From the NCBI RefSeq assembly GCF_900095725.1, contig NZ_FMMP01000025.1, forward strand, positions 1-64,000: 64,000 nucleotides of DNA, given 5' to 3'. The notes beneath the pieces were generated by a model. The model was given only the letters and a program-made list of their open reading frames with translations, was not told where the DNA came from and did no database searches. Positions within the stretch are counted from its first letter, which is position 1; each line of letters begins with the position of its first letter. A program made the translations under genes and the position numbers. The DNA is from Cellulosilyticum sp. I15G10I2. Its GTDB lineage: Bacteria > Bacillota > Clostridia > Lachnospirales > Cellulosilyticaceae. This document shows positions 1 through 8,903 of this stretch, in pieces.

Positions 1-49
1 CACCAATTGAATACAGGCAATATCTCATGAATAAAGCTGCATAAAAAAT

Positions 50-97
50 AACGCCAACCAGAATCTAGGGTTGACGTTATAACTGATTTTTATTTTT
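50..97 (+). terminator. Rho-independent terminator of an upstream gene
   Basis: Ten-base arms at 50-59 and 69-78 pair with one mismatch across a nine-base loop. A T-rich tail follows to about 97. It probably ends a gene lying before the window. Confidence 0.6.
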
Positions 98-235
98 TCC
101 ACTGTCCACTTGACAGGGAGCACTTCATATTACCCTTACTGGCTTATTTTTTAAACCTAAAAAAATATTATATGACAGACCGTTGTCAGGGTATTAGATG
201 TATACTTAGTGTATTAAATTACGTTGGAGGGACAA

Positions 236-1036
236 ATGGAAATTATAACTGTTAATCATAGTAATATTGATACGGAGCATATTTGTTGTGCGATTTCTGA
301 TAAAAAAGGTGAAAACTGTGTTTCATCAAAAAAAGCCTGGTTAAAAGAACGCTTTAGTGAAGGGCTAGTATTTAAAAAAGCCAATGTACGCGGTAAAGTA
401 TTTATTGAATATATACCTGCTGATAGGGCCTGGTGTCCAATTCATGCAAAGGATTATATGTTTATTAACTGTTTTTGGGTATCCGGTCAATATAAAGGGC
501 AGGGCATCTCAAACTTATTGTTAAAAGAATGTATAGCTGATAGTCAAAAACAGGGAAAAGAGGGTCTTGTTATAGTTTCTTCAAAAAATAAGCTCCCCTT
601 TTTATCTGATCCCAAGTATTTGAAGTATAAAGGCTTTCTATTAGCAGATACGGCTAGTCCTTACTTTGAGTTATTGTATATGCCTTTTAACGAAAAAGCA
701 GAAAAGCCAAGTTTTAGGGCATGCACAAAAAGCGGACAAATATATAAAAAGGATATTGTTTTGTATTATACAAATCAATGCCCTCATACTGAAAAGTATG
801 TTGAGAAAGTAGCACAGATTGCGAAAGTCAGGGGAGTGGCTTTTACATCAGTTAAATATAAATCAGCAAGTGAAGCGCAAGGGGCACCTTCGCCTTTCAC
901 GACATATAGCCTTTTTTATAATGGCATATTTGTAACAAACGAAATATTATCTGAGAAAAAGTTTATAAAATTTCTTGAGGAAAAGGGACTAGGATATGGA
1001 GTTTATTCAGGCAAAGACTATCTTATCGGGCTATAG
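236..1036 (+). CDS. yoaP: GNAT acetyltransferase with YoaP C-terminal domain
   Basis: A 266-residue cytoplasmic protein. The N-terminal 150 residues look like a GNAT acetyltransferase: the stretch INCFWVSGQYKGQGISNLLL carries the acetyl-CoA-binding Q-x-x-G-x-G/A pattern. The last 100 residues, with YYTNQCPHTEKYV and a thioredoxin-like arrangement, match the YoaP family domain. The TTG at 224 would also open the frame, but GGAGGG at 226-231 sits five bases before ATG 236, so I start there. The substrate is unknown. Its end overlaps the next gene by 41 bases in another frame, which suggests translational coupling. Family assignment is good; function is inferred only from the fold. Confidence 0.8.
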   Translation: MEIITVNHSNIDTEHICCAISDKKGENCVSSKKAWLKERFSEGLVFKKANVRGKVFIEYIPADRAWCPIHAKDYMFINCFWVSGQYKGQGISNLLLKECIADSQKQGKEGLVIVSSKNKLPFLSDPKYLKYKGFLLADTASPYFELLYMPFNEKAEKPSFRACTKSGQIYKKDIVLYYTNQCPHTEKYVEKVAQIAKVRGVAFTSVKYKSASEAQGAPSPFTTYSLFYNGIFVTNEILSEKKFIKFLEEKGLGYGVYSGKDYLIGL

Positions 1037-1880
1037 TACCGGCTATTCTTGGTTTGGCAATAATTATAACATGAATATTTATAAGGGCTGCTCTCATGGT
1101 TGTATTTATTGTGACAGTCGCAGCGAATGTTATAGAATAGACCATTTTGATCAGGTAAGGGCAAAGGAAAATGCTTTAACTCTAATTGCACAAGAACTTA
1201 AATCAAAACGTAGGAACGGTGTCATTGGTACAGGGGGCATGAGTGATCCTTATAATCCTTTTGAAAAAAAGTACTGTTTAACAAGAGGGGCATTGGAGTT
1301 AATTCATAAATATCGCTTTGGAGTTTCTATTGCAACTAAAAGTGATTTAATTACAAGGGATTTAGATGTACTAAAGGCAATAAAAACACATTCGCCTGTA
1401 CTTATTAAAATGACCATCACCACCTGCGATGATGACCTGTGTAAAAAGGTAGAACCCAATGTGATAGTAGCATCAAAGCGGTTTGATGCTATTTCTGAGC
1501 TTTCAAGTCAGGGGATATTTGCAGGACTATTACTCATGCCCGTACTCCCTTTTTTAGAGGACAATGAAGAAAACATAAGAGGCATCATAAGTATGGCCTA
1601 TGAAAGCGGCGCAAAATTTATTTATCCGGCTTTTGGGGTAACACTTAGACAAAATCAAAGAGAGTGGTATTATAAAAAGCTTGATCAGCATTTTCCAAAT
1701 TTAAGTAAAAAGTATGTCGAGCAGTTTGGAAATGCGTATGAATGTCATTCTCCAAGTGCAAAAGTACTATGGAAAATGTTTCAAAAGGAATGTGAAAGAC
1801 TTGGTATTCTTTATAAAATGCATGATATTATTAAAGGCTATAAGCAAGACTATGGCAATAATCAGCTTTCGTTTTTTTAG
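996..1880 (+). CDS. Radical SAM protein of the SPL/SplB-like family
   Basis: A 294-residue protein with the radical SAM cluster motif C-x3-C-x2-C in YKGCSHGCIYCDSR, near residues 29-43, followed by GTGGMSDPYNPFEK. That layout is typical of the COG1533 group related to spore photoproduct lyase. It should bind a [4Fe-4S] cluster and S-adenosylmethionine. True SplB is longer and has an extra conserved cysteine that I do not see, so I do not call DNA-repair activity. It starts inside the 3' end of the acetyltransferase gene (41-base overlap), so the pair is co-transcribed and the two products may act on a common target. Confidence 0.8.
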   Translation: MEFIQAKTILSGYSTGYSWFGNNYNMNIYKGCSHGCIYCDSRSECYRIDHFDQVRAKENALTLIAQELKSKRRNGVIGTGGMSDPYNPFEKKYCLTRGALELIHKYRFGVSIATKSDLITRDLDVLKAIKTHSPVLIKMTITTCDDDLCKKVEPNVIVASKRFDAISELSSQGIFAGLLLMPVLPFLEDNEENIRGIISMAYESGAKFIYPAFGVTLRQNQREWYYKKLDQHFPNLSKKYVEQFGNAYECHSPSAKVLWKMFQKECERLGILYKMHDIIKGYKQDYGNNQLSFF

Positions 1881-2009
1881 ATCTTTAATTTTTTATTAAA
1901 TATTATAAAGGATTAAGGGATAGGTGGTTGCCGAGTATAAAGAAAAGTGATAGTGTTAAGTCATATGACTAAACTTCAAAAGAAGTTTACTAAAACGTAA
2001 GGAGAAATA

Positions 2010-3500
2010 ATGATTAGAGATATTTATGAAAACATATTAAAAGGTCAAGAGATAAGAAAGAATCTTATAGCGCTAAAAATGGAATTAAAAGAAGCCCATA
2101 ATAAAACAGCTTTTCTTTATGGACTGGCAGGGGATTATACTGCTTTATACAAGCTATTAGAAGCCGAGGATCCTAAAGTACGTAAAAATGCAGCTTTAAT
2201 AATGGGTGAATTAGCGGTTCCAGAATTTATGAATAAGTTGTATGCAGCCTATCAAAATGAAGATAAATTATTTATTAAAAGTGATTATCTTACAGCGATT
2301 CGTCATTTCGACTATCATGTTCTTTTAGAGAAGTTTAAAAAAAGATTAGATTTTTTAACAAGTAATACATTTGAAGAAACAAGTCTTAAACATGTTCGTG
2401 AAGAAATTAGAATTTTGACAGATATGCTTATTAAGATGGAAAAGCCGAGTATGCATGAATTTACTGGCTTTAATGAGCTGTCTGATCTTATTTTGCTTAC
2501 AAATAGAGATCATCAAAAGATAACATTAGATCAAATAAGTAAAGGTATTTCAAAAGAATTTGGAGCAGGGGTACTAGTCAGAACAAAAGACCTTCATGAA
2601 ATTATAAATATTAGAACGTTTTCAGATCTGCTATTTCGTTTAAATGATGTTAGTGCCACAGAGCATACACCCAAGGCTGTTGCCCGTGCGATCTATGAGG
2701 GAGGGATACTGGCGTTTTTAAATACAAGACATGAAGGGACGCCGCCGTATTACTTCAGAATAGAAATTAAAAGTAAGATGGCGCTCGATAAGAAAAGTAT
2801 CTTTGCTAAGAAAACAGCTTCAGAGCTTGAAGGCCTCTCAGAAAGACAATTGATTAATTCAACGTCTAATTATGAGGTTGAGATTCGGTTAATTGAGAGT
2901 AAGGAGGGGGCGTTTAATGTGCTCATTAAGCTCTATACCATTAAAGATCAAAGATTTAAGTATAGGAAAAACGCTGTTGCAGCCAGTATAGCACCTGTTA
3001 ATGCAGCCCTTATTGCTGCACTTGCAAAAGATTATTTAAAAGAGGGTGCACAAGTATTGGATCCGTTTTGCGGTGTTGGAACAATGCTGATTGAACGCAA
3101 TAAATGTGCTAGGGCTAAGACAATGTATGGGCTTGATGTTTTTGGAGAAGCCATAGATAAAGCCCGTGAAAATTCAGCAATAGATGATACAGTTATTCAT
3201 TTTATTAATAGGGACTTTTTTGACTTTAAACATGAGTATTTATTTGATGAAATATTTACGAATATGCCTGCTAGAGGTGGCAGAAAAACAGAAGAAGAAA
3301 TAGAACTCCTATACATCAAATTTTTTGAGAAAGCGTTGGAAGTATTACAAGATGAAGCAATTATTGTTATGTATACAAGAGACAAAGAGCTTGTTAGAAA
3401 GCATATAAGGTATAGCACACAGTATACTATGCTGAAGGAGTATGAGATCTCTAAAAAAGAGGATGCCCATGTTTGTATTTTGCAGGCAAGAAAATTATAG
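2010..3500 (+). CDS. HEAT-like repeat protein fused to a THUMP/UPF0020-type methyltransferase
   Basis: A 496-residue protein. Residues 1-150 are helical and carry a HEAT-like unit (DPKVRKNAALIMGELA). Residues about 160-300 look like the RNA-binding N-terminal part of tRNA/rRNA guanine-N2 methyltransferases. The C-terminal third is a Rossmann methyltransferase with SAM-binding motif I DPFCGVGTMLIE near residues 351-362. Motif IV reads NMPAR instead of the usual N/D-P-P-Y. A good AGGAG lies seven bases before ATG 2010. RNA is the likely substrate, with HEAT repeats as a docking arm. Exact nucleotide specificity cannot be read from the sequence. Confidence 0.72.
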   Translation: MIRDIYENILKGQEIRKNLIALKMELKEAHNKTAFLYGLAGDYTALYKLLEAEDPKVRKNAALIMGELAVPEFMNKLYAAYQNEDKLFIKSDYLTAIRHFDYHVLLEKFKKRLDFLTSNTFEETSLKHVREEIRILTDMLIKMEKPSMHEFTGFNELSDLILLTNRDHQKITLDQISKGISKEFGAGVLVRTKDLHEIINIRTFSDLLFRLNDVSATEHTPKAVARAIYEGGILAFLNTRHEGTPPYYFRIEIKSKMALDKKSIFAKKTASELEGLSERQLINSTSNYEVEIRLIESKEGAFNVLIKLYTIKDQRFKYRKNAVAASIAPVNAALIAALAKDYLKEGAQVLDPFCGVGTMLIERNKCARAKTMYGLDVFGEAIDKARENSAIDDTVIHFINRDFFDFKHEYLFDEIFTNMPARGGRKTEEEIELLYIKFFEKALEVLQDEAIIVMYTRDKELVRKHIRYSTQYTMLKEYEISKKEDAHVCILQARKL

Positions 3501-3540
3501 TTAATACCTATAAAAAAATGGATAATATTACTTTATACTA

Positions 3541-3569
3541 TTGATAAATCAATAAGGACATGCTATAGT
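3541..3569 (+). promoter_or_regulatory. Sigma-A-like promoter of the riboswitch transcript
   Basis: TTGATA at 3541-3546 and TATAGT at 3564-3569 are separated by 17 bases. Transcription would start around 3576, just before the riboswitch. Confidence 0.5.
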
Positions 3570-3589
3570 AAAAAAAGTTATAATGTTTT

Positions 3590-3740
3590 CTAAAAGGGAG
3601 TAGCTGTGTTTTAGACATAAATAGGGTCAACATGATGGAGCAATCCTGGTCCTATTTGCTTTAAAATTAATTTTAAAGGAGCGAGACTTTTAGATTAGTG
3701 TGCTTAGGGTATACTAATTTAAGAGTTTGCTCTTTTTTTT
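3590..3740 (+). promoter_or_regulatory. yybP-ykoY manganese riboswitch with terminator platform
   Basis: The conserved pieces occur in order: GGGAGTAGC (3597-3604), GTCAACATGAT (3626-3636) and GCGAGACTTTTAG (3681-3693). The closing P1 helix is CTAAAAG 3590-3596 with CTTTTAG 3687-3693. These are the landmarks of the yybP-ykoY family, which senses Mn2+. Downstream, arms 3721-3725 and 3730-3734 with a T run to 3740 form a short terminator, so metal binding would likely allow read-through into the GDT1-family exporter. The match is made by eye. Confidence 0.88.
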
Positions 3741-3766
3741 ATTTAAATGATAATGGAGGATGGGCT

Positions 3767-4879
3767 ATGTTACAGGAATTTATCAGGGCGATGTTTTTGA
3801 TTTTTATGGCAGAAATGGGGGATAAGACACAGATACTGGCTATAGCATTTGCAACAAAATACAAAGTTAAAAAAGTTCTTATGGGTATATTTATCGGATC
3901 ACTTTTAAACCATGGATTAGCAGTTATATTAGGAGCGTATCTTTCAACGCTTATTCCAATTCAAACCATACAAATAATCGCAGGATTTTCTTTTGTAGTC
4001 TTTGCTTTATGGTCTTTAAAATTAGAAGAAGACGCGGAAAAAGAAAAAAAGAAAGAAAATTTTGGAGCAGTTATTACAGTTGCTATTGCTTTTTTTATTG
4101 GGGAACTTGGCGATAAAACACAACTTACAACGATTATGCTGGCAGCAGATGCGCGTTTTCCTTTTATTATTCTAATGGGAACTGTTTCGGGAATGGTGAT
4201 TACCGGGGGACTAGGGATTATTGTAGGAAGTAAGCTTGGAGATAAAATTCCTGAACTTGCCATTAAACTAGTATCAGCTTCGATATTTATGTTTTTTGGG
4301 GTAACAAAATTATATGCAGCATTACCAACTGCCTATATTAATCAGGTAAGTCTTACTATTTTTGCCCTATTATTAAGTGGGACTACAGCTTGGATGCTAG
4401 TACCTTTATTTAAAATACACAAACAAGGTAAACTATCTGCTTTTAAGCAAACAGCAAAGGAACTTTATGCCTTTTATCACCAAATGAATCAGCAAATGAA
4501 TCATATCTGTTTGGGTGAAAGTAAGTGCGGTGCCTGTCAAAAAAATAATTGTATTATTGGCTATACCAAAACGCTTATTAAAAAAGGAAATGATGGGGAG
4601 GAAACTACTCAGCTTTATCATTTAATAGACCTTCAAAAAAGTCTAAGCAAAAATTATGATCGGGATAAGATTATAGAGGGATTAGGCATAACTTTAAAAT
4701 TTATAAAATATTATCAGGGTTCTGAGGATGAGTTAGATGCTGTCAATCAGATAAGACAAAATCTTGAGATGCTTTTATTTAATAAGCACATCGATGAAGT
4801 AAAAAACTTAGCAAAATACATTAAGTATATAGAACAGATAGATTCAAAAGCCGCAGATCAATTAATTGCAAATATGTAG
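3767..4879 (+). CDS. GDT1/TMEM165 (UPF0016) manganese exporter with cytosolic C-terminal extension
   Basis: A 370-residue membrane protein. The first 220 residues are six hydrophobic segments in two homologous halves, each with the signature E-x-G-D-K-T-Q (EMGDKTQ near residue 17, ELGDKTQ near residue 111). This is typical of cation/Ca2+:H+ exchangers, which in bacteria move Mn2+. Family members usually end near 200-230 residues. Here about 150 more hydrophilic residues follow, with a cysteine cluster (CLGESKCGACQKNNC) that could bind metal. GGAGGA at 3755-3760 supports ATG 3767; the longer frame from 3698 would run through the riboswitch terminator. The Mn riboswitch in front strongly supports Mn2+ as substrate. 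Confidence 0.85.
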   Translation: MLQEFIRAMFLIFMAEMGDKTQILAIAFATKYKVKKVLMGIFIGSLLNHGLAVILGAYLSTLIPIQTIQIIAGFSFVVFALWSLKLEEDAEKEKKKENFGAVITVAIAFFIGELGDKTQLTTIMLAADARFPFIILMGTVSGMVITGGLGIIVGSKLGDKIPELAIKLVSASIFMFFGVTKLYAALPTAYINQVSLTIFALLLSGTTAWMLVPLFKIHKQGKLSAFKQTAKELYAFYHQMNQQMNHICLGESKCGACQKNNCIIGYTKTLIKKGNDGEETTQLYHLIDLQKSLSKNYDRDKIIEGLGITLKFIKYYQGSEDELDAVNQIRQNLEMLLFNKHIDEVKNLAKYIKYIEQIDSKAADQLIANM

Positions 4880-4913
4880 GTTATTTAAAATAAAAGTAGT
4901 CAGCGACTGAAAT

Positions 4914-4968
4914 AAAATTCTTTGGTTTTGAGACATAATAACTTAGTCTTGAACTGAAGAATTTTTTT
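4914..4968 (+). terminator. Terminator after the Mn exporter
   Basis: AAAATTCTT (4914-4922) pairs with AAGAATTTT (4957-4965), with partial inner pairing and a T tail. The rest of the gap to 5157 shows no clear promoter. Confidence 0.55.
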
Positions 4969-5157
4969 GTTAGAGAAAAATAACTAAATAGAGATATGAA
5001 AAAGATATAACCTATTAAAATTTCCCTATTTTATAGGATTTGCAATTGTGTCACTTATAGAAATTGCCATAACTCTTTTTCTTTATCTTTACGATAGAGG
5101 AGATTACGTCATATACTTTAAGTACAACAGTTGTTCAACAAAGAGAGGTTGTTGAAA

Positions 5158-7266
5158 ATGAAGTTAACTTCACGCATTAAAAAAATGATACATCTTTTAT
5201 TAGAAGAAACCAATTATATAACGGTTCAGCTTATAGCTGAAAATACTAATATAAGTTCAAGAACTGTGATTCGTGAGCTTATATTAGTAGAGAATTGGCT
5301 AAACGAAAAAGGTATATTGTTAGAGAAGAAAAAAGGTACAGGAATAAGAATACAACTAGGTGTTGCTGAAAGAGAAAAACTAAAAGAATCTCTTATGGAA
5401 GAAAAAGCTGATCTTATTTATGAACCTGAGCAAAGACTTGTAATGTTAAAAGCAGAACTGCTCAAGAAGTTTGAACTCACAAAGCTTTATACTTTAACGA
5501 GACTATTTGGTGTGACAGAAGGAACTATTAGTGCTGATTTAGACAAGTTAGAGACGTGGCTTGAAAAGTACAATCTTACACTGACTAGAAAACCTGGACT
5601 TGGTATTTACATTGAGGGCAGCGAAATGTCTGTTAGAAGTGCTATAATTTCTCTTATTTATGAGCAGTTTCATGAGGCAGATCTTATTAATCTTATTATT
5701 AATAAAGAAAAGAGTCATGCTCCTATGAGTATGATTCAAAATAAGATTAATCAAGTTATACTGGAATTTATAGATATGAGCAATATAGAACTCGGCAAAA
5801 AGTTACTAGCTTATATTGAAGAACATATGGGATATCAAATTGCAGATAATTCTTTTGTAGCCTTAATTATTAGATTTAGTGTGACGGTAAAAAGATGTGA
5901 ACAAGGCATATTTATTTCAAACAACCAGGAGTATCAGGAACCTGCTAAAAGCGAAAAGATTTTTTCACTAGTTAATAAATGGTTTCATATGCAAGAGTCA
6001 CTCCCTTTTAATGAACTGCCACAAGAAGAAATTTATTATCTTGCTATTCATATAAAAGGGGCTAAGCTTCGGGAAACACTTTCTTATAATAAGATTTCTA
6101 TGACCGAAGACTATAAGACCATTAAACTAGCTAAAGAAATCATCTATATTGCAGAAAAAGAAACAGGGATTTATCTAGAAGATAATGAAAAGCTATTAAT
6201 AGGCCTTGTAAGACATTTAAGACCAGCTATTTATAGAATGAAGATGCATTTAGATATTATGAATCCATTACTTGAAGATATTAAGCAGATGTATCCTAAA
6301 CTTTTTGAAACAACACGAAAATGTGCTCAGGTTATTGAAGTGAAAGAGCATGTAAATGTTCCAGAGGACGAAATAGCATACTTAGCAACCCATATTGGAG
6401 CAGCCATAAAGAGTGAAAAGCGTAATGTACGCAAAATATACCGCGCAGTAGTGGCCTGTACTAACGGTATTGGTGCATCACAGCTATTAGTAACAGAAAT
6501 TGAAAAGGAATTTCCTAGTATAGAAATAGTAGAGGTTATTTCAACCATTGATATGCGAGCTTTAAGCTTGGCAGAAGATGATGTTGATTTAATCATTTCA
6601 ACAGTACCTATTGCTAACTGCGACTTACCTATTGTTATAGTAAATACTATTTTAGGAAGCCAAGATAAAAAAAGAATAAAAGAAGTTCTGGAGAATGTCT
6701 TGCCAGAAGATATTCCAGATAAAAAAATTAAAACGATATACTTTAGAGAAAAGTTAAAAACTCTAAAACTATATAGTGACTTAATGCTGCAGGTTATGGA
6801 CAACTTTTCTTTCGTTGAGAGAGTATCGTTAGAAGATGTTAATGAACTTATTCAGTTTGTAAGCACACAAGTTACTACAACTAGTGCTAATCGTATTGAA
6901 CTTGAAAATGCATTTATAGATAGAGAAGAAAAAGGTTCAACGATTTTGGGTAAAAAAGGTATGATGCTTTTGCACTGTAGGTCAAGAGCTGTTAATGAGC
7001 TTTACGTAATGGTTGTTAGATTAAAAGGCACAATACTCATTAATAATACAAGAAGTGAATTATCTGAAATTAATACGATTATTGTAATGATCGCACCCTT
7101 AGAAATTACCAGTCATGCCTTAGAAATCCTAAGTGAGATTACTAGAAAAACTATTACAAGTGATTTTGCAATAACTTTAAAACAAGGAACTAAGGAAGAT
7201 GTTTATATGGGGATAAGTACTATTTTAGACAACTTTATACAAAACAGGGTGATGATCACAAAGTAA
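5158..7266 (+). CDS. mtlR: MtlR-type PRD transcriptional activator with EIIB- and EIIA-like domains
   Basis: A 702-residue regulator of the BglG/MtlR class. In order: an N-terminal winged helix (ITVQLIAENTNISSRTVIREL), a second helix-turn-helix (residues about 110-155), PRD1 and PRD2 (about 195-410, conserved histidines such as AIHIKG and ATHIGAA), a PTS EIIB-like domain with CTNGIGASQ, and a C-terminal EIIA-like domain with LLHCRSRAV in the active-site region. Such proteins are phosphorylated by HPr and EII components and activate hexitol PTS genes. Start ATG 5158 follows GAGAGG (5143-5148). It sits 75 bases before two mannitol permeases, so it is their likely activator. DNA-binding, not RNA antitermination, is expected from the domain order. 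Confidence 0.85.
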   Translation: MKLTSRIKKMIHLLLEETNYITVQLIAENTNISSRTVIRELILVENWLNEKGILLEKKKGTGIRIQLGVAEREKLKESLMEEKADLIYEPEQRLVMLKAELLKKFELTKLYTLTRLFGVTEGTISADLDKLETWLEKYNLTLTRKPGLGIYIEGSEMSVRSAIISLIYEQFHEADLINLIINKEKSHAPMSMIQNKINQVILEFIDMSNIELGKKLLAYIEEHMGYQIADNSFVALIIRFSVTVKRCEQGIFISNNQEYQEPAKSEKIFSLVNKWFHMQESLPFNELPQEEIYYLAIHIKGAKLRETLSYNKISMTEDYKTIKLAKEIIYIAEKETGIYLEDNEKLLIGLVRHLRPAIYRMKMHLDIMNPLLEDIKQMYPKLFETTRKCAQVIEVKEHVNVPEDEIAYLATHIGAAIKSEKRNVRKIYRAVVACTNGIGASQLLVTEIEKEFPSIEIVEVISTIDMRALSLAEDDVDLIISTVPIANCDLPIVIVNTILGSQDKKRIKEVLENVLPEDIPDKKIKTIYFREKLKTLKLYSDLMLQVMDNFSFVERVSLEDVNELIQFVSTQVTTTSANRIELENAFIDREEKGSTILGKKGMMLLHCRSRAVNELYVMVVRLKGTILINNTRSELSEINTIIVMIAPLEITSHALEILSEITRKTITSDFAITLKQGTKEDVYMGISTILDNFIQNRVMITK

Positions 7267-7341
7267 CTGTTACTTAGTAGCAAGTTAAAAAATTCTAAGG
7301 AAGTAGCAATTATTAATAATTAATTATCAGGAGGGGTATAT

Positions 7342-8739
7342 ATGGAAAAAGCGAAGTTTCACGGCGGGGTTCAGAAGTTTGGAAGATTTTTAAGCGGAAT
7401 GGTTATGCCAAACATTGGTGCGTTTATTGCATGGGGACTTATTACAGCACTTTTTATACCAACAGGATGGACACCAAATGAAAACTTATCTACACTAGTT
7501 GGCCCAATGATTACTTATTTACTGCCACTGCTTATTGGATATACAGGCGGCAAAATGGTAGCAGGTGCCAGAGGCGGCGTACTTGGAGCAATAGCAACAA
7601 TGGGTGTTGTTGTTGGAGCAAGTATTCCAATGTTTATCGGGGCTATGATTATGGGACCGATAGGCGGATATGTGATTAAGAAATTTGATGAACTTGTAGA
7701 TGGCAAAGTACCATCAGGTTTTGAAATGCTTGTGAATAACTTCTCAGCAGGGATCATCGGTACGCTTTTAGCACTGGCAGCATATCTTGGAATCGGACCA
7801 GTTGTAGAAGCATTAAGCACAGGTCTAGGATCAGGTGTACAGGCGATTGTTAATATAGGATTATTACCAGTGGCATCTATCTTTATTGAACCAGCTAAAA
7901 TTTTATTTTTAAACAATGCCATTAACCATGGGGTGCTTGGACCACTAGGTATCGAACAAATTGATTCACTTGGAAAAAGTATCTTCTTCTTATTAGAAAC
8001 AAATCCAGGCCCAGGTCTTGGAATCTTACTGGCTTACTGGGTATTTTCAAAGGGTTCTATCAAACAATCAGCACCAGGAGCAATTATTATCCATTTTTTA
8101 GGCGGTATTCATGAAATTTATTTCCCATATGTACTTATGCAGCCAAAGCTTCTTTTAGCAGCTATAGCAGGGGGAGCAAGTGGTGTTCTTACATTTGTAG
8201 TAACAGGCGCAGGGCTTGTAGCAACACCATCACCAGGAAGTATTTTTGCATTAATGGCAATGGCACCAAAAGGCGGCTTGTTCCAAGTGCTTGCAGGGGT
8301 AGTTGTATCAACAGTTGTAACTTTCTTAGTAGCATCTGTACTTATTAAAAAAACAGAGGAAGATGAAGAAGGGTTTGAAGCAGCGAAAGGAAAAATGGTC
8401 GATCTTAAAGGTAAGAAGTCAAGTGTTGTGCAAACAAAATCAAGTGTTGTAGCAACTAAGTCAGACGTTCAAAAAATTGTTGTAGCATGTGATGCAGGTA
8501 TGGGATCAAGTGCTATGGGTGCAAGTAAATTAAAAAGCAAAGTAAAAAAAGCAGGACTTAATATTGAAGTTATTAATACTGCAATTGAAGCAATACCCAA
8601 AGATACAGATATTGTAATCACCCATGAAAAACTAACAGACAGAGCAAAATCATCAGCACCAAATGCACAGCATATTTCAATTAAAGATTTTATTAATACC
8701 CCAGTATATGACGAGTTAGTTGAAAAGTTGAAAAAGTAG
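7342..8739 (+). CDS. mtlA: PTS mannitol-specific EIICB (first of two tandem copies)
   Basis: A 465-residue permease. Residues 1-335 are the hydrophobic EIIC channel, beginning [20 protein letters not shown]. Residues about 375-465 are an EIIB domain with the phosphocysteine loop [15 protein letters not shown]. It ends there, with no EIIA, and the 164 bases after it hold no EIIA remnant. It must therefore take phosphate from the EIIA of the next gene or from a separate MtlF. It is almost identical to the next gene; differences cluster at both termini and in the EIIC-EIIB linker. AGGAGGGG precedes the start. It brings a hexitol (probably mannitol) in as the 1-phosphate. Confidence 0.92.
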   Translation: MEKAKFHGGVQKFGRFLSGMVMPNIGAFIAWGLITALFIPTGWTPNENLSTLVGPMITYLLPLLIGYTGGKMVAGARGGVLGAIATMGVVVGASIPMFIGAMIMGPIGGYVIKKFDELVDGKVPSGFEMLVNNFSAGIIGTLLALAAYLGIGPVVEALSTGLGSGVQAIVNIGLLPVASIFIEPAKILFLNNAINHGVLGPLGIEQIDSLGKSIFFLLETNPGPGLGILLAYWVFSKGSIKQSAPGAIIIHFLGGIHEIYFPYVLMQPKLLLAAIAGGASGVLTFVVTGAGLVATPSPGSIFALMAMAPKGGLFQVLAGVVVSTVVTFLVASVLIKKTEEDEEGFEAAKGKMVDLKGKKSSVVQTKSSVVATKSDVQKIVVACDAGMGSSAMGASKLKSKVKKAGLNIEVINTAIEAIPKDTDIVITHEKLTDRAKSSAPNAQHISIKDFINTPVYDELVEKLKK

Positions 8740-8785
8740 TTAATTGATTTTTTATTAAATTTTTAGAAGATTAATAAAAATGTGT

Positions 8786-8837
8786 AAGGTGGTTATCATA
8801 ACAATTATATGAGTTAGGTCGTTATGGTAACTGCCTT
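8786..8837 (+). other. Intercistronic hairpin between the two mtlA copies
   Basis: Arms 8786-8802 and 8821-8837 pair over 17 bases with a few G-U or mismatched positions. No T run follows, so it is more likely an RNA processing or stabilising element than a terminator. The remaining sequence of the gap is AT-rich without another clear signal. Confidence 0.45.
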
Positions 8838-8903
8838 AAACTATCAAAAGATAACAAATAAATATAAAACATAAAACTATAATAATTATTAGGAGGGGCC
8901 TTT

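Noticed and set aside
1714-1899. Short plus-strand frame at the end of the radical SAM gene
   Set aside because: It lies in another frame of a well supported gene and has no ribosome site.
6327-6803. A 158-codon minus-strand frame inside mtlR
   Set aside because: Ser/Ile/Thr-rich, no ribosome site, opposite a fully supported PRD regulator.
8740-8903. A broken EIIA domain after the first mtlA
   Set aside because: No frame in this gap resembles the EIIA of the second copy, so the first gene is simply EIICB and not frameshifted.
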